Shown here piece by piece: positions 6,368-13,881 of a DNA stretch of 20,166 nt. Source of the stretch: JBGZFC01 sp964631255 (GTDB lineage: Bacteria; Bacteroidota; Bacteroidia; Bacteroidales; Dysgonomonadaceae); the NCBI GenBank assembly GCA_964631255.1, contig CAZVWS010000037.1, positions 1-20,166 on the forward strand, in the 5' to 3' direction. The position numbers and the translations under genes are program-made. How positions within the stretch are numbered: position 1 is the first letter of the stretch; every line of letters starts with the position of its first letter. The notes beneath the pieces are model-generated. The model searched no databases, was not told the DNA's origin, and saw nothing but the letters and a program-made list of their open reading frames with translations.

Positions 6368-6465
6368 ATTTATCCAAATTTGGGCGGCTTTGCGTAACTT
6401 TTGCTGTAAAATTGAGATGCGTTGTATTAATTTTTGTGCAAGTTACTTCAATTCTTTTTATTTAC
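6338..6465 (-). repeat. 128-bp dispersed repeat, copy 2
   Basis: Ungapped partner of 4007-4134 (121 of 128 identical). It lies between the lprI-like gene and the 3' end of murA, marking the junction between accessory stretch and core genome. The right end is followed at once by the pyrimidine-rich tract. Confidence 0.85.
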
Positions 6466-6473
6466 AAAACCAA

Positions 6474-6539
6474 TCTCGCCCTTTCTCCAAGTCCCCAAGT
6501 CTCCCCTCACCGAGTCTCCTTGTCTCCTCTCACCACGTC
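6474..6539. repeat. Pyrimidine-rich degenerate repeat tract after murA
   Basis: The plus strand is almost all C and T, with repeated AGTCTCC/TGTCTCC words (reading GGAGAC and GGTGAG on the other strand). It directly follows the murA stop codon. It is a simple-sequence tract of strong strand asymmetry; no hairpin terminator or coding frame is seen in it. Confidence 0.6.
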
Positions 6540-7844
6540 TCAAACCCTCTCAATCTTCGCTCCCAATTTATTCAACCGCGCATCAATATCCTGATATCCG
6601 CGGTCAATTTGGTCGATATTGTGGATGGTGCTTTTGCCTTTGGCGCTCATGGCGGCGATAAGGAGCGAAATGCCGGCACGAATATCGGGCGAAGTCATCG
6701 TCATGCCACGCAGGCGGAAACGATTGCCCAACCCGATGACGGTGGCACGGTGCGGGTCGCACAAAATAATTTGCGCACCCATATCGATGAGTTTATCCAC
6801 GAAAAAGAGGCGGCTCTCGAACATCTTTTGGTGAATGAGTACGCAGCCTTCGGCTTTGGTGGCTACAACGAGCATCACGCTCAGCAAATCGGGCGTGAGT
6901 CCGGGCCACGGCGCGTCGGCAATGGTGAGGATGGAGCCGTCGATAAACGACTCGATGGTGTAATGTTCTTGTGCCGGGATGTGCAAATCGTCGCCGTGCT
7001 GCTGCACCGTAATTCCCAATCGGCGGAAGCTTTCGGGGATGATTCCCAGGTTTTTTATCGACGCGTTTTTGATGGTAATTTCCGATGCGGTCATGGCTGC
7101 CATGCCGATGAAACTGCCCACCTCAATCATATCGGGCAACAGGCGGTGGCGGCATCCGCCCAGTTTGGTTACGCCTTTCACAACAAGCCGGTTGGAACCG
7201 ATTCCTTCTATTTTCGCGCCCATTTGCACCAACATGCGGCTCAGTTGCTCCACGTACGGCTCGCACGCGGCGTTGTAGATGATGGTTTCGCCTTGGGCAA
7301 ACACGGCTGCCATGAGCAGGTTGGCGGTTCCGGTTACGGAGGCTTCTTCCAGCAGGATGTATTGCCCGCGAAGTGTTTGGGCGGTGAGCGAGAATATCTG
7401 TTTTTTATCGTCGAAAACCAGTTCGGCACCCAATTTCATGATGCCGTTGAAGTGGGTATCCAGCCGTCGCCGACCGATTTTATCGCCGCCCGGTTTGGGT
7501 ACGGTGGCGTGCCCGAAACGGGCCAACATGGGACCGACAATCATAATGGAACCGCGCAGGGCGGCAATTTTGCGCATGTAATCTTCGGTTTTGGTAAATT
7601 CCAAATCGATATTTGCTGCCCGAAACGAGTAGGTGTCGGCACTCAATTGGCGCACTTCCACGCCCATATCCCGTAGCAGGGCGATGAGGTTGTTTACATC
7701 CAAAATATTGGGGATGTTTTCGATAACGACTTCTTCTTCGGTGAGCAGCGTGGCGCAAATTACTTGCAACGCTTCGTTTTTAGCTCCTTGCGGGGTGATT
7801 TCTCCGTTTAGGCGATGGCCGCCTTCGATGATAAATGAGGACAT
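6540..7844 (-). CDS. murA: UDP-N-acetylglucosamine 1-carboxyvinyltransferase MurA
   Basis: MurA transfers enolpyruvate from PEP to UDP-GlcNAc, the first committed step of peptidoglycan synthesis, in the cytoplasm. The 434-residue product is full length. Lys22 in QGAKNEAL, RGSIMIVGPMLARFG (97-111), Asp319 in TPDL (the catalytic acid/base position) and Arg389 in DIRAG are all present. The active-site loop reads PKPGGDKIGRRRLDTH: residue 121, the equivalent of E. coli Cys115, is Asp. Cys115 is the residue fosfomycin alkylates, and Asp-type MurA enzymes are active but fosfomycin-insensitive; Asp is usual in Bacteroidota. The gene follows murB, and the six bases before its ATG abut an assembly gap, so its ribosome site cannot be seen. 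Confidence 0.97.
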   Translation of the reverse strand: MSSFIIEGGHRLNGEITPQGAKNEALQVICATLLTEEEVVIENIPNILDVNNLIALLRDMGVEVRQLSADTYSFRAANIDLEFTKTEDYMRKIAALRGSIMIVGPMLARFGHATVPKPGGDKIGRRRLDTHFNGIMKLGAELVFDDKKQIFSLTAQTLRGQYILLEEASVTGTANLLMAAVFAQGETIIYNAACEPYVEQLSRMLVQMGAKIEGIGSNRLVVKGVTKLGGCRHRLLPDMIEVGSFIGMAAMTASEITIKNASIKNLGIIPESFRRLGITVQQHGDDLHIPAQEHYTIESFIDGSILTIADAPWPGLTPDLLSVMLVVATKAEGCVLIHQKMFESRLFFVDKLIDMGAQIILCDPHRATVIGLGNRFRLRGMTMTSPDIRAGISLLIAAMSAKGKSTIHNIDQIDRGYQDIDARLNKLGAKIERV

Positions 7845-7850
7845 AGTTAT

Positions 7851-7950
7851 NNNNNNNNNNNNNNNNNNNNNNNNNNNNNNNNNNNNNNNNNNNNNNNNNN
7901 NNNNNNNNNNNNNNNNNNNNNNNNNNNNNNNNNNNNNNNNNNNNNNNNNN
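7851..7950. other. Assembly gap (100 N)
   Basis: Exactly 100 N, the conventional placeholder for a gap of unknown size. It begins six bases upstream of the murA ATG and ends at a heptamer array, which is the likely reason the assembly broke. Confidence 0.99.
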
Positions 7951-8012
7951 TTGGGATTTGGGATTTGGGATTTGGGATTTGGGATTTGGGATTTGGGATT
8001 TGGGATTTGGGA
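7951..8012 (+). repeat. TTTGGGA heptamer array (at least nine GGG runs)
   Basis: Nine GGG runs occur at exact 7-base spacing (first at 7953, last at 8009), separated by ATTT. The array touches the gap, so its true length is unknown. The G-rich plus strand meets the G3-N4-G3 pattern for quadruplex formation; in the murA transcript it would be the C-rich ATCCCAA strand. Array, gap and promoter-like element at 8026-8033 all sit between murB and murA. Confidence 0.9.
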
Positions 8013-8025
8013 ATTATGATTTGTG

Positions 8026-8033
8026 CAAATTTA
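8026..8033 (-). promoter_or_regulatory. Candidate -7 element for murA
   Basis: TAAATTTG on the minus strand matches TAnnTTTG and lies in the murB-murA gap, upstream of the heptamer array. The expected -33 box is imperfect (TTCG at N20 spacing). If used, the array would be within the murA leader. Confidence 0.45.
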
Positions 8034-8092
8034 CACAATTTATTATAGATTATCGAATTATATTTTAGAAATTATTTTGATACTTTTCTTCA

Positions 8093-9091
8093 CTAAAAAA
8101 TCCATACTTCGAGTTCTAATTTCACGCCATACAGTCGCGATACGGTATTCTGTACCTCTTGCATGAAATGCAGAATATCTGTGCCGCTGTCGGTTCCGTA
8201 GTTTACAATAATGAGGGCGTGTCGTTCGTAAATACCTACATCGCCCACACGTTTTCCTTTGCATCCCGCTTGGTCTATCAGGTATGCTGCCGAAGTTTTG
8301 AACGCGTTGTCGCCCACGATGTACATGGGCGCATCGGGCAAAGCAAGGAGTAGTTTGTCTTTTTCTTCCTTCGTCAGAACCGGATTCTTGAAGAAGCTGC
8401 CGGCGTTGGGCAATTGCAAATGATTGGGCAACTTTTGGGTGCGTACCTTTATCACGGCATCTCTCACTTGCTGCAAGGTGGGATTGGGATTGTTTGCCAA
8501 TTCTCTATTCAAATCGGCATATTTTTCGGTGTAGGCAAATGTTTTTTTCAACTGAAAAACAACCGATGTGATTACTTCTTTTCTTGTCTTTTTGAAAATA
8601 CTGTTTCGGTAGGAGAAATCGCAATCAGCATTGGGGAAAGAGGCAATGCTGCCATCGTTTAATCGGACGGTTTTTACCGCTACAATCACGTCTTTTACCT
8701 CCGCGCCGTAGGCACCGATATTTTGAACGGGCGATGCGCCCACCGTTCCCGGGATGAGGGACAAGTTTTCTACTCCAGCCCATCCGTTGGATACGCAATG
8801 GGCAACAAAATTGTCCCAATCTTCGGCTGCTCCCGCTTCCAAAAGCACTGTGTCGTTGGTTTCTTGCAGAATATGTATTCCGCTCATTTGTGGATGAATG
8901 ATGAGTCCGTCAAAATCTTGCGTGAAAAACATATTGCATCCGTTACCGATAATTAATTTGTTTTCGGATGGATAAATAGCGAGTATTTCTTGCAATTCTT
9001 CCACGGTTTTGGGTTGAGCAAATAGTTTGGCTATCGCTTTCGTTCGGAAAGAATTGTAGGGTTGGAGTTGGATGTTGTGTTGGATGTTCAT
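8093..9091 (-). CDS. murB: UDP-N-acetylenolpyruvoylglucosamine reductase MurB
   Basis: MurB is the FAD enzyme that uses NADPH to reduce the MurA product to UDP-MurNAc. The 332-residue product is a type I enzyme of E. coli-like length. The FAD domain includes NSFRTKA (13-19), LIIGNGCNMFFT (47-57) and IPGTVGASPVQNIGAYGAEV (113-132). Arg162 in YRNSIFK, Ser232 in NAGSFFKNP and Glu328 in LELEVW correspond to the catalytic Arg159, Ser229 and Glu325 of E. coli. The usual GGGSN of the FAD pyrophosphate loop is GNGCN here. It lies between an RsmI-like gene and murA on the same strand. A near-perfect palindrome at 9113-9140 separates it from the upstream gene, so it may not simply be read through from there. 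Confidence 0.96.
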   Translation of the reverse strand: MNIQHNIQLQPYNSFRTKAIAKLFAQPKTVEELQEILAIYPSENKLIIGNGCNMFFTQDFDGLIIHPQMSGIHILQETNDTVLLEAGAAEDWDNFVAHCVSNGWAGVENLSLIPGTVGASPVQNIGAYGAEVKDVIVAVKTVRLNDGSIASFPNADCDFSYRNSIFKKTRKEVITSVVFQLKKTFAYTEKYADLNRELANNPNPTLQQVRDAVIKVRTQKLPNHLQLPNAGSFFKNPVLTKEEKDKLLLALPDAPMYIVGDNAFKTSAAYLIDQAGCKGKRVGDVGIYERHALIIVNYGTDSGTDILHFMQEVQNTVSRLYGVKLELEVWIF

Positions 9092-9112
9092 TCGAGTTAC
9101 GAGTTATGGGTT

Positions 9113-9140
9113 GTAGAGACGTGGCATGCCTCGTCTCTAC
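9113..9140. repeat. 28-bp near-perfect palindrome overlapping a stop codon
   Basis: GTAGAGACG (9113-9121) pairs with CGTCTCTAC (9132-9140), and the middle contains the self-complementary GGCATGCC with a single mismatch beside it. On the minus strand it begins on the last base of the final Lys codon of the RsmI-like gene and includes its TAG. It could act as a factor-dependent stop or be a dispersed palindromic element; no T-run follows. Confidence 0.8.
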
Positions 9141-9844
9141 TTATAAATAAGAAATACGCACGGTTTTTTGTGCATATCGGGCAATTTGCCTTTCCATGCT
9201 TTTATGGATTTTGTAACAATATATTCATCGTTGCACGAAATATTCATGGCAATGCACAGTCGGGTTTGCGGACGGCAATGCTGTAGAATATCTTCGACCA
9301 GTTTTTGATTTCGATAGGGAGTTTCTATAAAAAGTTGGGTTTGGTCTTCGGCGTATGCCCGTGTTTCAAGTTGTTTCAATTTTTTTATCCGCTCGTTTGC
9401 GTCTATCGGCAAATAACCGTGAAAAGCAAAGCTTTGCCCGTTGAATCCCGATGCCATCACCGACATCAACATAGACGATGGACCAACCAGCGGCACTACT
9501 TTTATTCCTTCACTTTGCGCAATGGCCACCACATCGGCACCCGGGTCGGCAACGGCAGGACAACCGGCCTCGGAGATTACGCCCACGCTCTCTCCTTCAC
9601 GAATAGGTTTTAGGTAATCCGAAATATGTTGCCTGTCGGTATGTTGGTTTAGTTCATAAAACGTGAGCGAATCGATATCGATATCTTTGTTGCACTGTTT
9701 GAGAAAACGGCGAGCAGTGCGCACATTTTCTACAATAAAATAGCGCAATTGCGTAATAATTCGTGTGTTATATCCGGGCAAAACCTGTTCTACCGGTGTT
9801 TCGCCCAACGTTACGGGAATTAAATAAAGTGCGGGAATTTGCAT
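9137..9844 (-). CDS. RsmI-like SAM-dependent methyltransferase (tetrapyrrole methylase fold)
   Basis: The product is 235 residues of the superfamily containing RsmI (16S rRNA C1402 2'-O-methyltransferase). It starts MQIPALYLIPVTLGETPVEQ, has VGVISEAGCPAVADPGADVV (about 87-106) at the position of the RsmI motif DAG-x-P-x-x-SDPG, VPLVGPSSMLMSVMASG in the SAM region, and FIETPYRNQKLVEDI later. The N-terminus differs from canonical RsmI (which has ATPIGNL), and Bacteroidota often carry this divergent paralogue in addition to true RsmI, so I give no gene symbol. A rRNA substrate is likely by family but unproven. The start follows a -7 element at 9871-9878; the stop lies within a palindrome. Confidence 0.85.
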   Translation of the reverse strand: MQIPALYLIPVTLGETPVEQVLPGYNTRIITQLRYFIVENVRTARRFLKQCNKDIDIDSLTFYELNQHTDRQHISDYLKPIREGESVGVISEAGCPAVADPGADVVAIAQSEGIKVVPLVGPSSMLMSVMASGFNGQSFAFHGYLPIDANERIKKLKQLETRAYAEDQTQLFIETPYRNQKLVEDILQHCRPQTRLCIAMNISCNDEYIVTKSIKAWKGKLPDMHKKPCVFLIYK

Positions 9845-9870
9845 ATTCTTACGAATTTTATAGCTCGATA

Positions 9871-9878
9871 CAAAGATA
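9871..9878 (-). promoter_or_regulatory. -7 element for the RsmI-like gene
   Basis: TATCTTTG on the minus strand fits TAnnTTTG, 26 bases upstream of the ATG at 9844. No TTTG is found at the usual 19-21 base distance. Confidence 0.5.
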
Positions 9879-9964
9879 ACTAAATATATACAAAAAAGGA
9901 ATTAGCCGACGGAATTATCCCGATAAAAAATGTCTCTAACTGAAAATACTTAGGATAAAATGTA

Positions 9965-9972
9965 TATTTTTG
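9965..9972 (+). promoter_or_regulatory. -7 element for the POT transporter
   Basis: TATTTTTG fits TAnnTTTG and lies 32 bases upstream of the ATG at 10005. The -33 box is not recognisable. With the element at 9871-9878 it forms a divergent promoter region. Confidence 0.5.
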
Positions 9973-10004
9973 CAAGTTATTAAAAAAATTACAATAATAT
10001 TTTC

Positions 10005-11537
10005 ATGACACAAAAATCAGCACAACATCCAAAAGGTCTGTATTTTATCTTTGCTACCGGCATGGCAGAACGATTTGGATATTATGGCATGCGTGCCATT
10101 TTCACGCTTTACTTGGTTAAGGCTCTGCTTATTGACAAAGATGTAGCCTCCACCATTTATGGAAACTACACCGGTTTGGTTTATCTGACACCGCTCATTG
10201 GCGGATATGTTGCCGACAAGTATTGGGGCATGCGCAAATCGATATTCAGAGGAGCTTTGCTCATGGTTGTAGGGCAACTGTTTATGTTTGCAAGTGCGCT
10301 CAATTTTCACAACACACAGTTGGCTACCACACTCATGTTTATCGGGTTGGGCGGATTGATATTGGGCAATGGCTTTTTTAAACCAAACATTTCTACTATT
10401 GTTGGTCAGTTGTACGAACCGGGCGACAAACGGCTGGATTCGGCTTACACCATCTTCTACATGGGTGTGAATTTGGGTGCATTTGTTGCTCCTATGCTTT
10501 GCGGATGGTTGGGCGACACGGGCGATCCTGCCGATTTTAAATGGGGATTTTTGGCTGCAGCAGTCATGATGTTGTTCTCTTTGGCGATTTATATTTTCAA
10601 GAAAAACAAATACCTCATCAATTATGCCGGCGATGCCATCGGAATAGAGCCGATGGGCAAAAAGAAAATCGCCATGGATGCGCCCGACGTGCCGATAGCC
10701 AAAAGGTCGAAAAAATCGTGGGCAGTATGGATTATTGGTTCGATTTTGCTGTTTGGCGTATTTTTATATTTTCTGCAAGACGATGCCATCGGTGCGTTTA
10801 TCTATGCGGCATGTATACTTGTTCCGCTTTTTGTAATTTCGGACAAATCGCTCTCAAAAATTGAGCGAGAAAGAATTTTGGTGATTTATATCATCGCCTT
10901 TTTTGTCATTTTCTTTTGGGCTGCTTTTGAACAAGCCGGCATTTCGCTGACCTATTTTGCCGACGAACAAACAGACCGTGTTATTTTTGGTTGGGAAATG
11001 CCTGCCAGTTTTTTCCAATCGTTTAATGCTGCATTTGTGGTGCTGCTTGCTCCGCTTTTCTCCATTATGTGGCTGAAACTCGGGCAGAAAAATATGGAAC
11101 CCGCATCGCCGGTAAAACAAGCCATCGGGTTGTTTTTGTTGGCATTGGGCTATTTGTTGATAGCCTTTGGCGTGCGTGGCGTAGAACCCGGTACCAAAGT
11201 AAGCATGATGTGGTTGGTGGGGTTATACTTTATCCATACCATGGGCGAATTGTCGTTGTCGCCAATCGGGCTTTCGATGGTAAATAAACTATCGCCCGTG
11301 CGATTTGCCTCTTTGTTAATGGGTGTTTGGTATCTCTCCATGGCTACGGCAAACAAATTGGCCGGCGCATTGAGTACCCTCTATCCCGAAGCGGGAAAAG
11401 AAAAAGCACTATTTGGCATTCAAATAGCTACCATGTTCGATTTCTTTATGGTGTTTGTAGTTTTGGCTGCTGTAGCATCTGTAATACTTTTTTTATTATC
11501 CAGACGATTGCTGAAATTGATGCACGATATTCGTTGA
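10005..11537 (+). CDS. POT-family proton-coupled oligopeptide transporter
   Basis: The product is 510 residues with 12-14 membrane segments of the major facilitator type, POT/PTR2 family: symport of di- and tripeptides with protons across the inner membrane. Family signatures are AERFGYYGMRAIF (21-33), GGLILGNGFFKPNISTIVGQLY in helix 4, and FYMGVNLGAFVAPMLCGWLG, the second PTR2 signature. The first signature is usually E-x-x-E-R-F-x-Y-Y; here residue 19 is Gly, so the first Glu of the proton-coupling ExxER motif is missing while Glu22 and Arg23 remain. Length is normal. It is divergent from the RsmI-like gene and convergent with a secreted prolyl oligopeptidase, which would supply short peptides; a shared metabolic role is plausible. 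Confidence 0.93.
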   Translation: MTQKSAQHPKGLYFIFATGMAERFGYYGMRAIFTLYLVKALLIDKDVASTIYGNYTGLVYLTPLIGGYVADKYWGMRKSIFRGALLMVVGQLFMFASALNFHNTQLATTLMFIGLGGLILGNGFFKPNISTIVGQLYEPGDKRLDSAYTIFYMGVNLGAFVAPMLCGWLGDTGDPADFKWGFLAAAVMMLFSLAIYIFKKNKYLINYAGDAIGIEPMGKKKIAMDAPDVPIAKRSKKSWAVWIIGSILLFGVFLYFLQDDAIGAFIYAACILVPLFVISDKSLSKIERERILVIYIIAFFVIFFWAAFEQAGISLTYFADEQTDRVIFGWEMPASFFQSFNAAFVVLLAPLFSIMWLKLGQKNMEPASPVKQAIGLFLLALGYLLIAFGVRGVEPGTKVSMMWLVGLYFIHTMGELSLSPIGLSMVNKLSPVRFASLLMGVWYLSMATANKLAGALSTLYPEAGKEKALFGIQIATMFDFFMVFVVLAAVASVILFLLSRRLLKLMHDIR

Positions 11538-11575
11538 TAAGGATTTCATTCGGTCATACGGATATGGCATGAAAT

Positions 11576-11612
11576 AAAAAAAGGGAAGTAACCAAAATTA
11601 CTCCCCTTTTTT
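11576..11612. terminator. Bidirectional rho-independent terminator
   Basis: Left arm AAAAAAAGGGAAGTAA (11576-11591), loop CCAAAA, right arm TTACTCCCCTTTTTT (11598-11612), with one A-C mismatch. A-run and T-run on both sides allow use in both directions, fitting the convergent transporter and peptidase genes. Confidence 0.9.
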
Positions 11613-11628
11613 GTGTTGGCAAAATAGA

Positions 11629-13695
11629 TTACAATCCCAACTGATTCAATATAAACTCGAACATAAAAGTTTGGTTATCGATGCTTTGTTGCGTGCTTTG
11701 TCCCGAGCCGTGCCCGCTATCAAAATCCACATGCAATATGACGGGATTTGTTTGTGCGGGATTATTTTGCAAAGCTGCCACAAATTTTTGCGCGTGCATG
11801 GGATGCGTGCGGCTATCGTTGATGCCCGATGTTACCAGCATGGTTGGTGTACTCACATTGGTACGAATATTATGGTAAGGCGAATAGGGCAAAATCCATC
11901 CAAATTGGGTAGCATCTTCCGACGAGCCATACTCGGGAATCCAATATCTGGCAATCAGAAATTGATGATAGCGCAACATATCAATAAGTGGCACTTGGCA
12001 GATAATGGCTTTGTACAAATCGGGACGTTGTGTGGCAATGGCACCCATTAGCAAACCGCCGTTGCTTCCACCCGACGCTACCACTCGCGACGGATTGGTA
12101 TATCCTTCGGCAATGAGCCACTCCACGCAACTATTGAAATCGTCGAACGTGTTTTGTTTTTTATCGAGCATACCATCGCGATGCCAAGCCTCGCCATATT
12201 CGTCTCCGCCGCGTATGCCGGCACGAACTATCACTACCCCTTTCTCAATAAGCGGCGCATAAAAGCCGTAATATCCCGGTTCTATTCCCACATTAAAGCC
12301 ACCGTATCCGGTGATGAAAACAGGATTTGTGCCATCCAATTTCAATCCTTTTTTATGGATAACAAATGCCGGAACTTTTACTCCATCTTTCGATTCATAA
12401 AACTTGATGTGTCCCTCCACGTTGCTCATATCGATTGGCAACTCGCGCTGAAAATACAGTCGCCATTGGAAATTATCGGGCGATGCAACAAATGTTTTGG
12501 GTGTGGATGTAAAGGTATTCAAGCTGATATAAACCGAGTCTTCTTCCCGATTGTAGCTGATGCCACTCACATTGCCCACTTCGGGAAGTTTTATTTCATT
12601 CAAACGCTTGCCTTGCAGGTCGTAAAGTGTGAGGCGACTTTGGATATCTTTCTTATCTTGAACGATAATATTATTTTTGGTTACCACGTAAGTTTGCATC
12701 ACGGTTTCGGACTCGGGTATCAACGTTTTCCAATTTTTGTATTCGGGATCGGCTGTATCGGCTTCCATCAATCGGTAGTTGGGAGCATTGTCGTTGGTCA
12801 GAATGTACATTTTGTTGCCAATTGCCTCGGGATATGCGTTGTGTTTATCGTTTTCATACACCAAAATACCCGGATCCATGGTTCCGGTTTTGCGCATATA
12901 GGCTTTATTGGAGTAGAAATCGCTTTCGCCATAAAAAGTAACATCGCTGTAGCGATTGTCGTAGATAAAAAAGTTATTTTTGGCATCGTCGGTAGAACCG
13001 ATAAATGTGGCTTTTTCTAACGGGTCGCCCACTTTCCACAAATAGGTTTTCAACGGACGTTGATTGATAATATCGTCCCGGTTGCGGATGGTTAAGTAAG
13101 CATGTTTCTGGTCTTTTGTCCACTGAAACCCGAATGTATTTTCTAAGGGTTTTCCCAATATTTTACCGGTTTTTGTATCCACTATGTAGGTTGTGGTAAT
13201 CTCGGCTCCGCCTTTTTGCACGCTGATGGCTACTTTATTGCCATCGTATGTGTAGTTGGTGCTCGAGGTAGATGTTTTTCCCGTTGGGTCGAGCGTAACC
13301 GGGTCCCAAATCAATACTTTATTGCCATCCAAAATGGTATATATTTTGTATTGTTTGTCGCCTTTTCGTTTCACGGTTTGAAACAGACGTTTTCCCACTT
13401 TATTGATAGGACCTTCGTAATCCATGTCCAAATAGGTAGTAATGGCTTCGCGAATGCCCGGATGTTTTGTTTGGGTTTTATTCAGATAATCAACACCATA
13501 ATCGTGTTGAGCGCGTGTCCAAGCCATAACTTCGGCATTGTCTTTGTCTTCCAGCCAACGATAATCGTCGGTAATCATAACCTGGTGCAACGTATCCACA
13601 ACCGGTCTTTTTGGTGTTGCCGGCGGTTGAAATTTTATTTGCGCAGAAACGGTGAGTGTCGTGAGCAAAAGAGCGAATGAAAGAATCTTCTTCAT
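11629..13695 (-). CDS. Secreted prolyl oligopeptidase (peptidase family S9A)
   Basis: The product is 688 residues: a signal peptide MKKILSFALLLTTLTVSAQ, a seven-bladed beta-propeller (about 75-430) and a C-terminal alpha/beta hydrolase domain. The catalytic triad is visible as Ser544 in SGGSNGG, Asp627 in SGINDSR and His662 in DSGHGSG. The family cleaves internal peptides of up to about 30 residues on the carboxyl side of proline; the propeller restricts access to large proteins. GYGGFNVGIEP and RGGDEYGEAWH are typical S9A stretches before the nucleophile. The signal peptide puts it in the periplasm. A full consensus promoter precedes it (13741-13771) and a bidirectional terminator follows. 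Convergence with a peptide transporter suggests peptide scavenging. Confidence 0.95.
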   Translation of the reverse strand: MKKILSFALLLTTLTVSAQIKFQPPATPKRPVVDTLHQVMITDDYRWLEDKDNAEVMAWTRAQHDYGVDYLNKTQTKHPGIREAITTYLDMDYEGPINKVGKRLFQTVKRKGDKQYKIYTILDGNKVLIWDPVTLDPTGKTSTSSTNYTYDGNKVAISVQKGGAEITTTYIVDTKTGKILGKPLENTFGFQWTKDQKHAYLTIRNRDDIINQRPLKTYLWKVGDPLEKATFIGSTDDAKNNFFIYDNRYSDVTFYGESDFYSNKAYMRKTGTMDPGILVYENDKHNAYPEAIGNKMYILTNDNAPNYRLMEADTADPEYKNWKTLIPESETVMQTYVVTKNNIIVQDKKDIQSRLTLYDLQGKRLNEIKLPEVGNVSGISYNREEDSVYISLNTFTSTPKTFVASPDNFQWRLYFQRELPIDMSNVEGHIKFYESKDGVKVPAFVIHKKGLKLDGTNPVFITGYGGFNVGIEPGYYGFYAPLIEKGVVIVRAGIRGGDEYGEAWHRDGMLDKKQNTFDDFNSCVEWLIAEGYTNPSRVVASGGSNGGLLMGAIATQRPDLYKAIICQVPLIDMLRYHQFLIARYWIPEYGSSEDATQFGWILPYSPYHNIRTNVSTPTMLVTSGINDSRTHPMHAQKFVAALQNNPAQTNPVILHVDFDSGHGSGQSTQQSIDNQTFMFEFILNQLGL

Positions 13696-13740
13696 AAATT
13701 AATCTTTATAAATTGGTTAATAAAAATTGGGTTCGATGCA

Positions 13741-13771
13741 CAAAAATACATCATTCTCTCCACTAAGCAAA
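13741..13771 (-). promoter_or_regulatory. Consensus promoter for the prolyl oligopeptidase gene
   Basis: TTTG (13768-13771) followed after exactly 19 bases by TATTTTTG (13741-13748) on the minus strand, the full TTTG-N19-TAnnTTTG consensus. The leader to the ATG at 13695 is about 40 bases. Confidence 0.8.
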
Positions 13772-13811
13772 AAAAACCATCGTATTTGACAAAGTGGGTG
13801 TGCTTAAAAAT

Positions 13812-13843
13812 TTTGTTGACAGCCAATAAAGCAAATATTTTTT
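13812..13843 (+). promoter_or_regulatory. Probable promoter for the sensor kinase gene
   Basis: TTTG (13812-13815), 20 bases, then TATTTTTT (13836-13843), one base from TAnnTTTG. It would start transcription about 30 bases before the ATG at 13882. Confidence 0.45.
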
Positions 13844-13881
13844 CGTTACATTGTTAAAGCTTTACCAAAACAGAAATAGGA

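Noticed and set aside
6360..7676. Plus-strand ORF of 438 codons
   Set aside because: It is antisense to murA, which has full family motifs, and its first 35 codons come from the 128-bp repeat.
7951..8012. Telomere-like end of a linear replicon
   Set aside because: Unique murB sequence continues on one side and murA on the other, so the array is internal.
7951..8019. Protein with LGFGIWD repeats
   Set aside because: A pure translation of the 7-base array in a frame running through the gap; not a gene.
9137..9844. Naming the methyltransferase rsmI
   Set aside because: The N-terminus and motif (SEAGCPAVADPG) differ from canonical RsmI; Bacteroidota carry this divergent paralogue besides true RsmI.
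11629..13695. Frameshift or broken gene in the long plus-strand ORFs opposite the peptidase
   Set aside because: The minus-strand frame is intact over 688 codons with a complete catalytic triad; the opposing ORFs are shadows.
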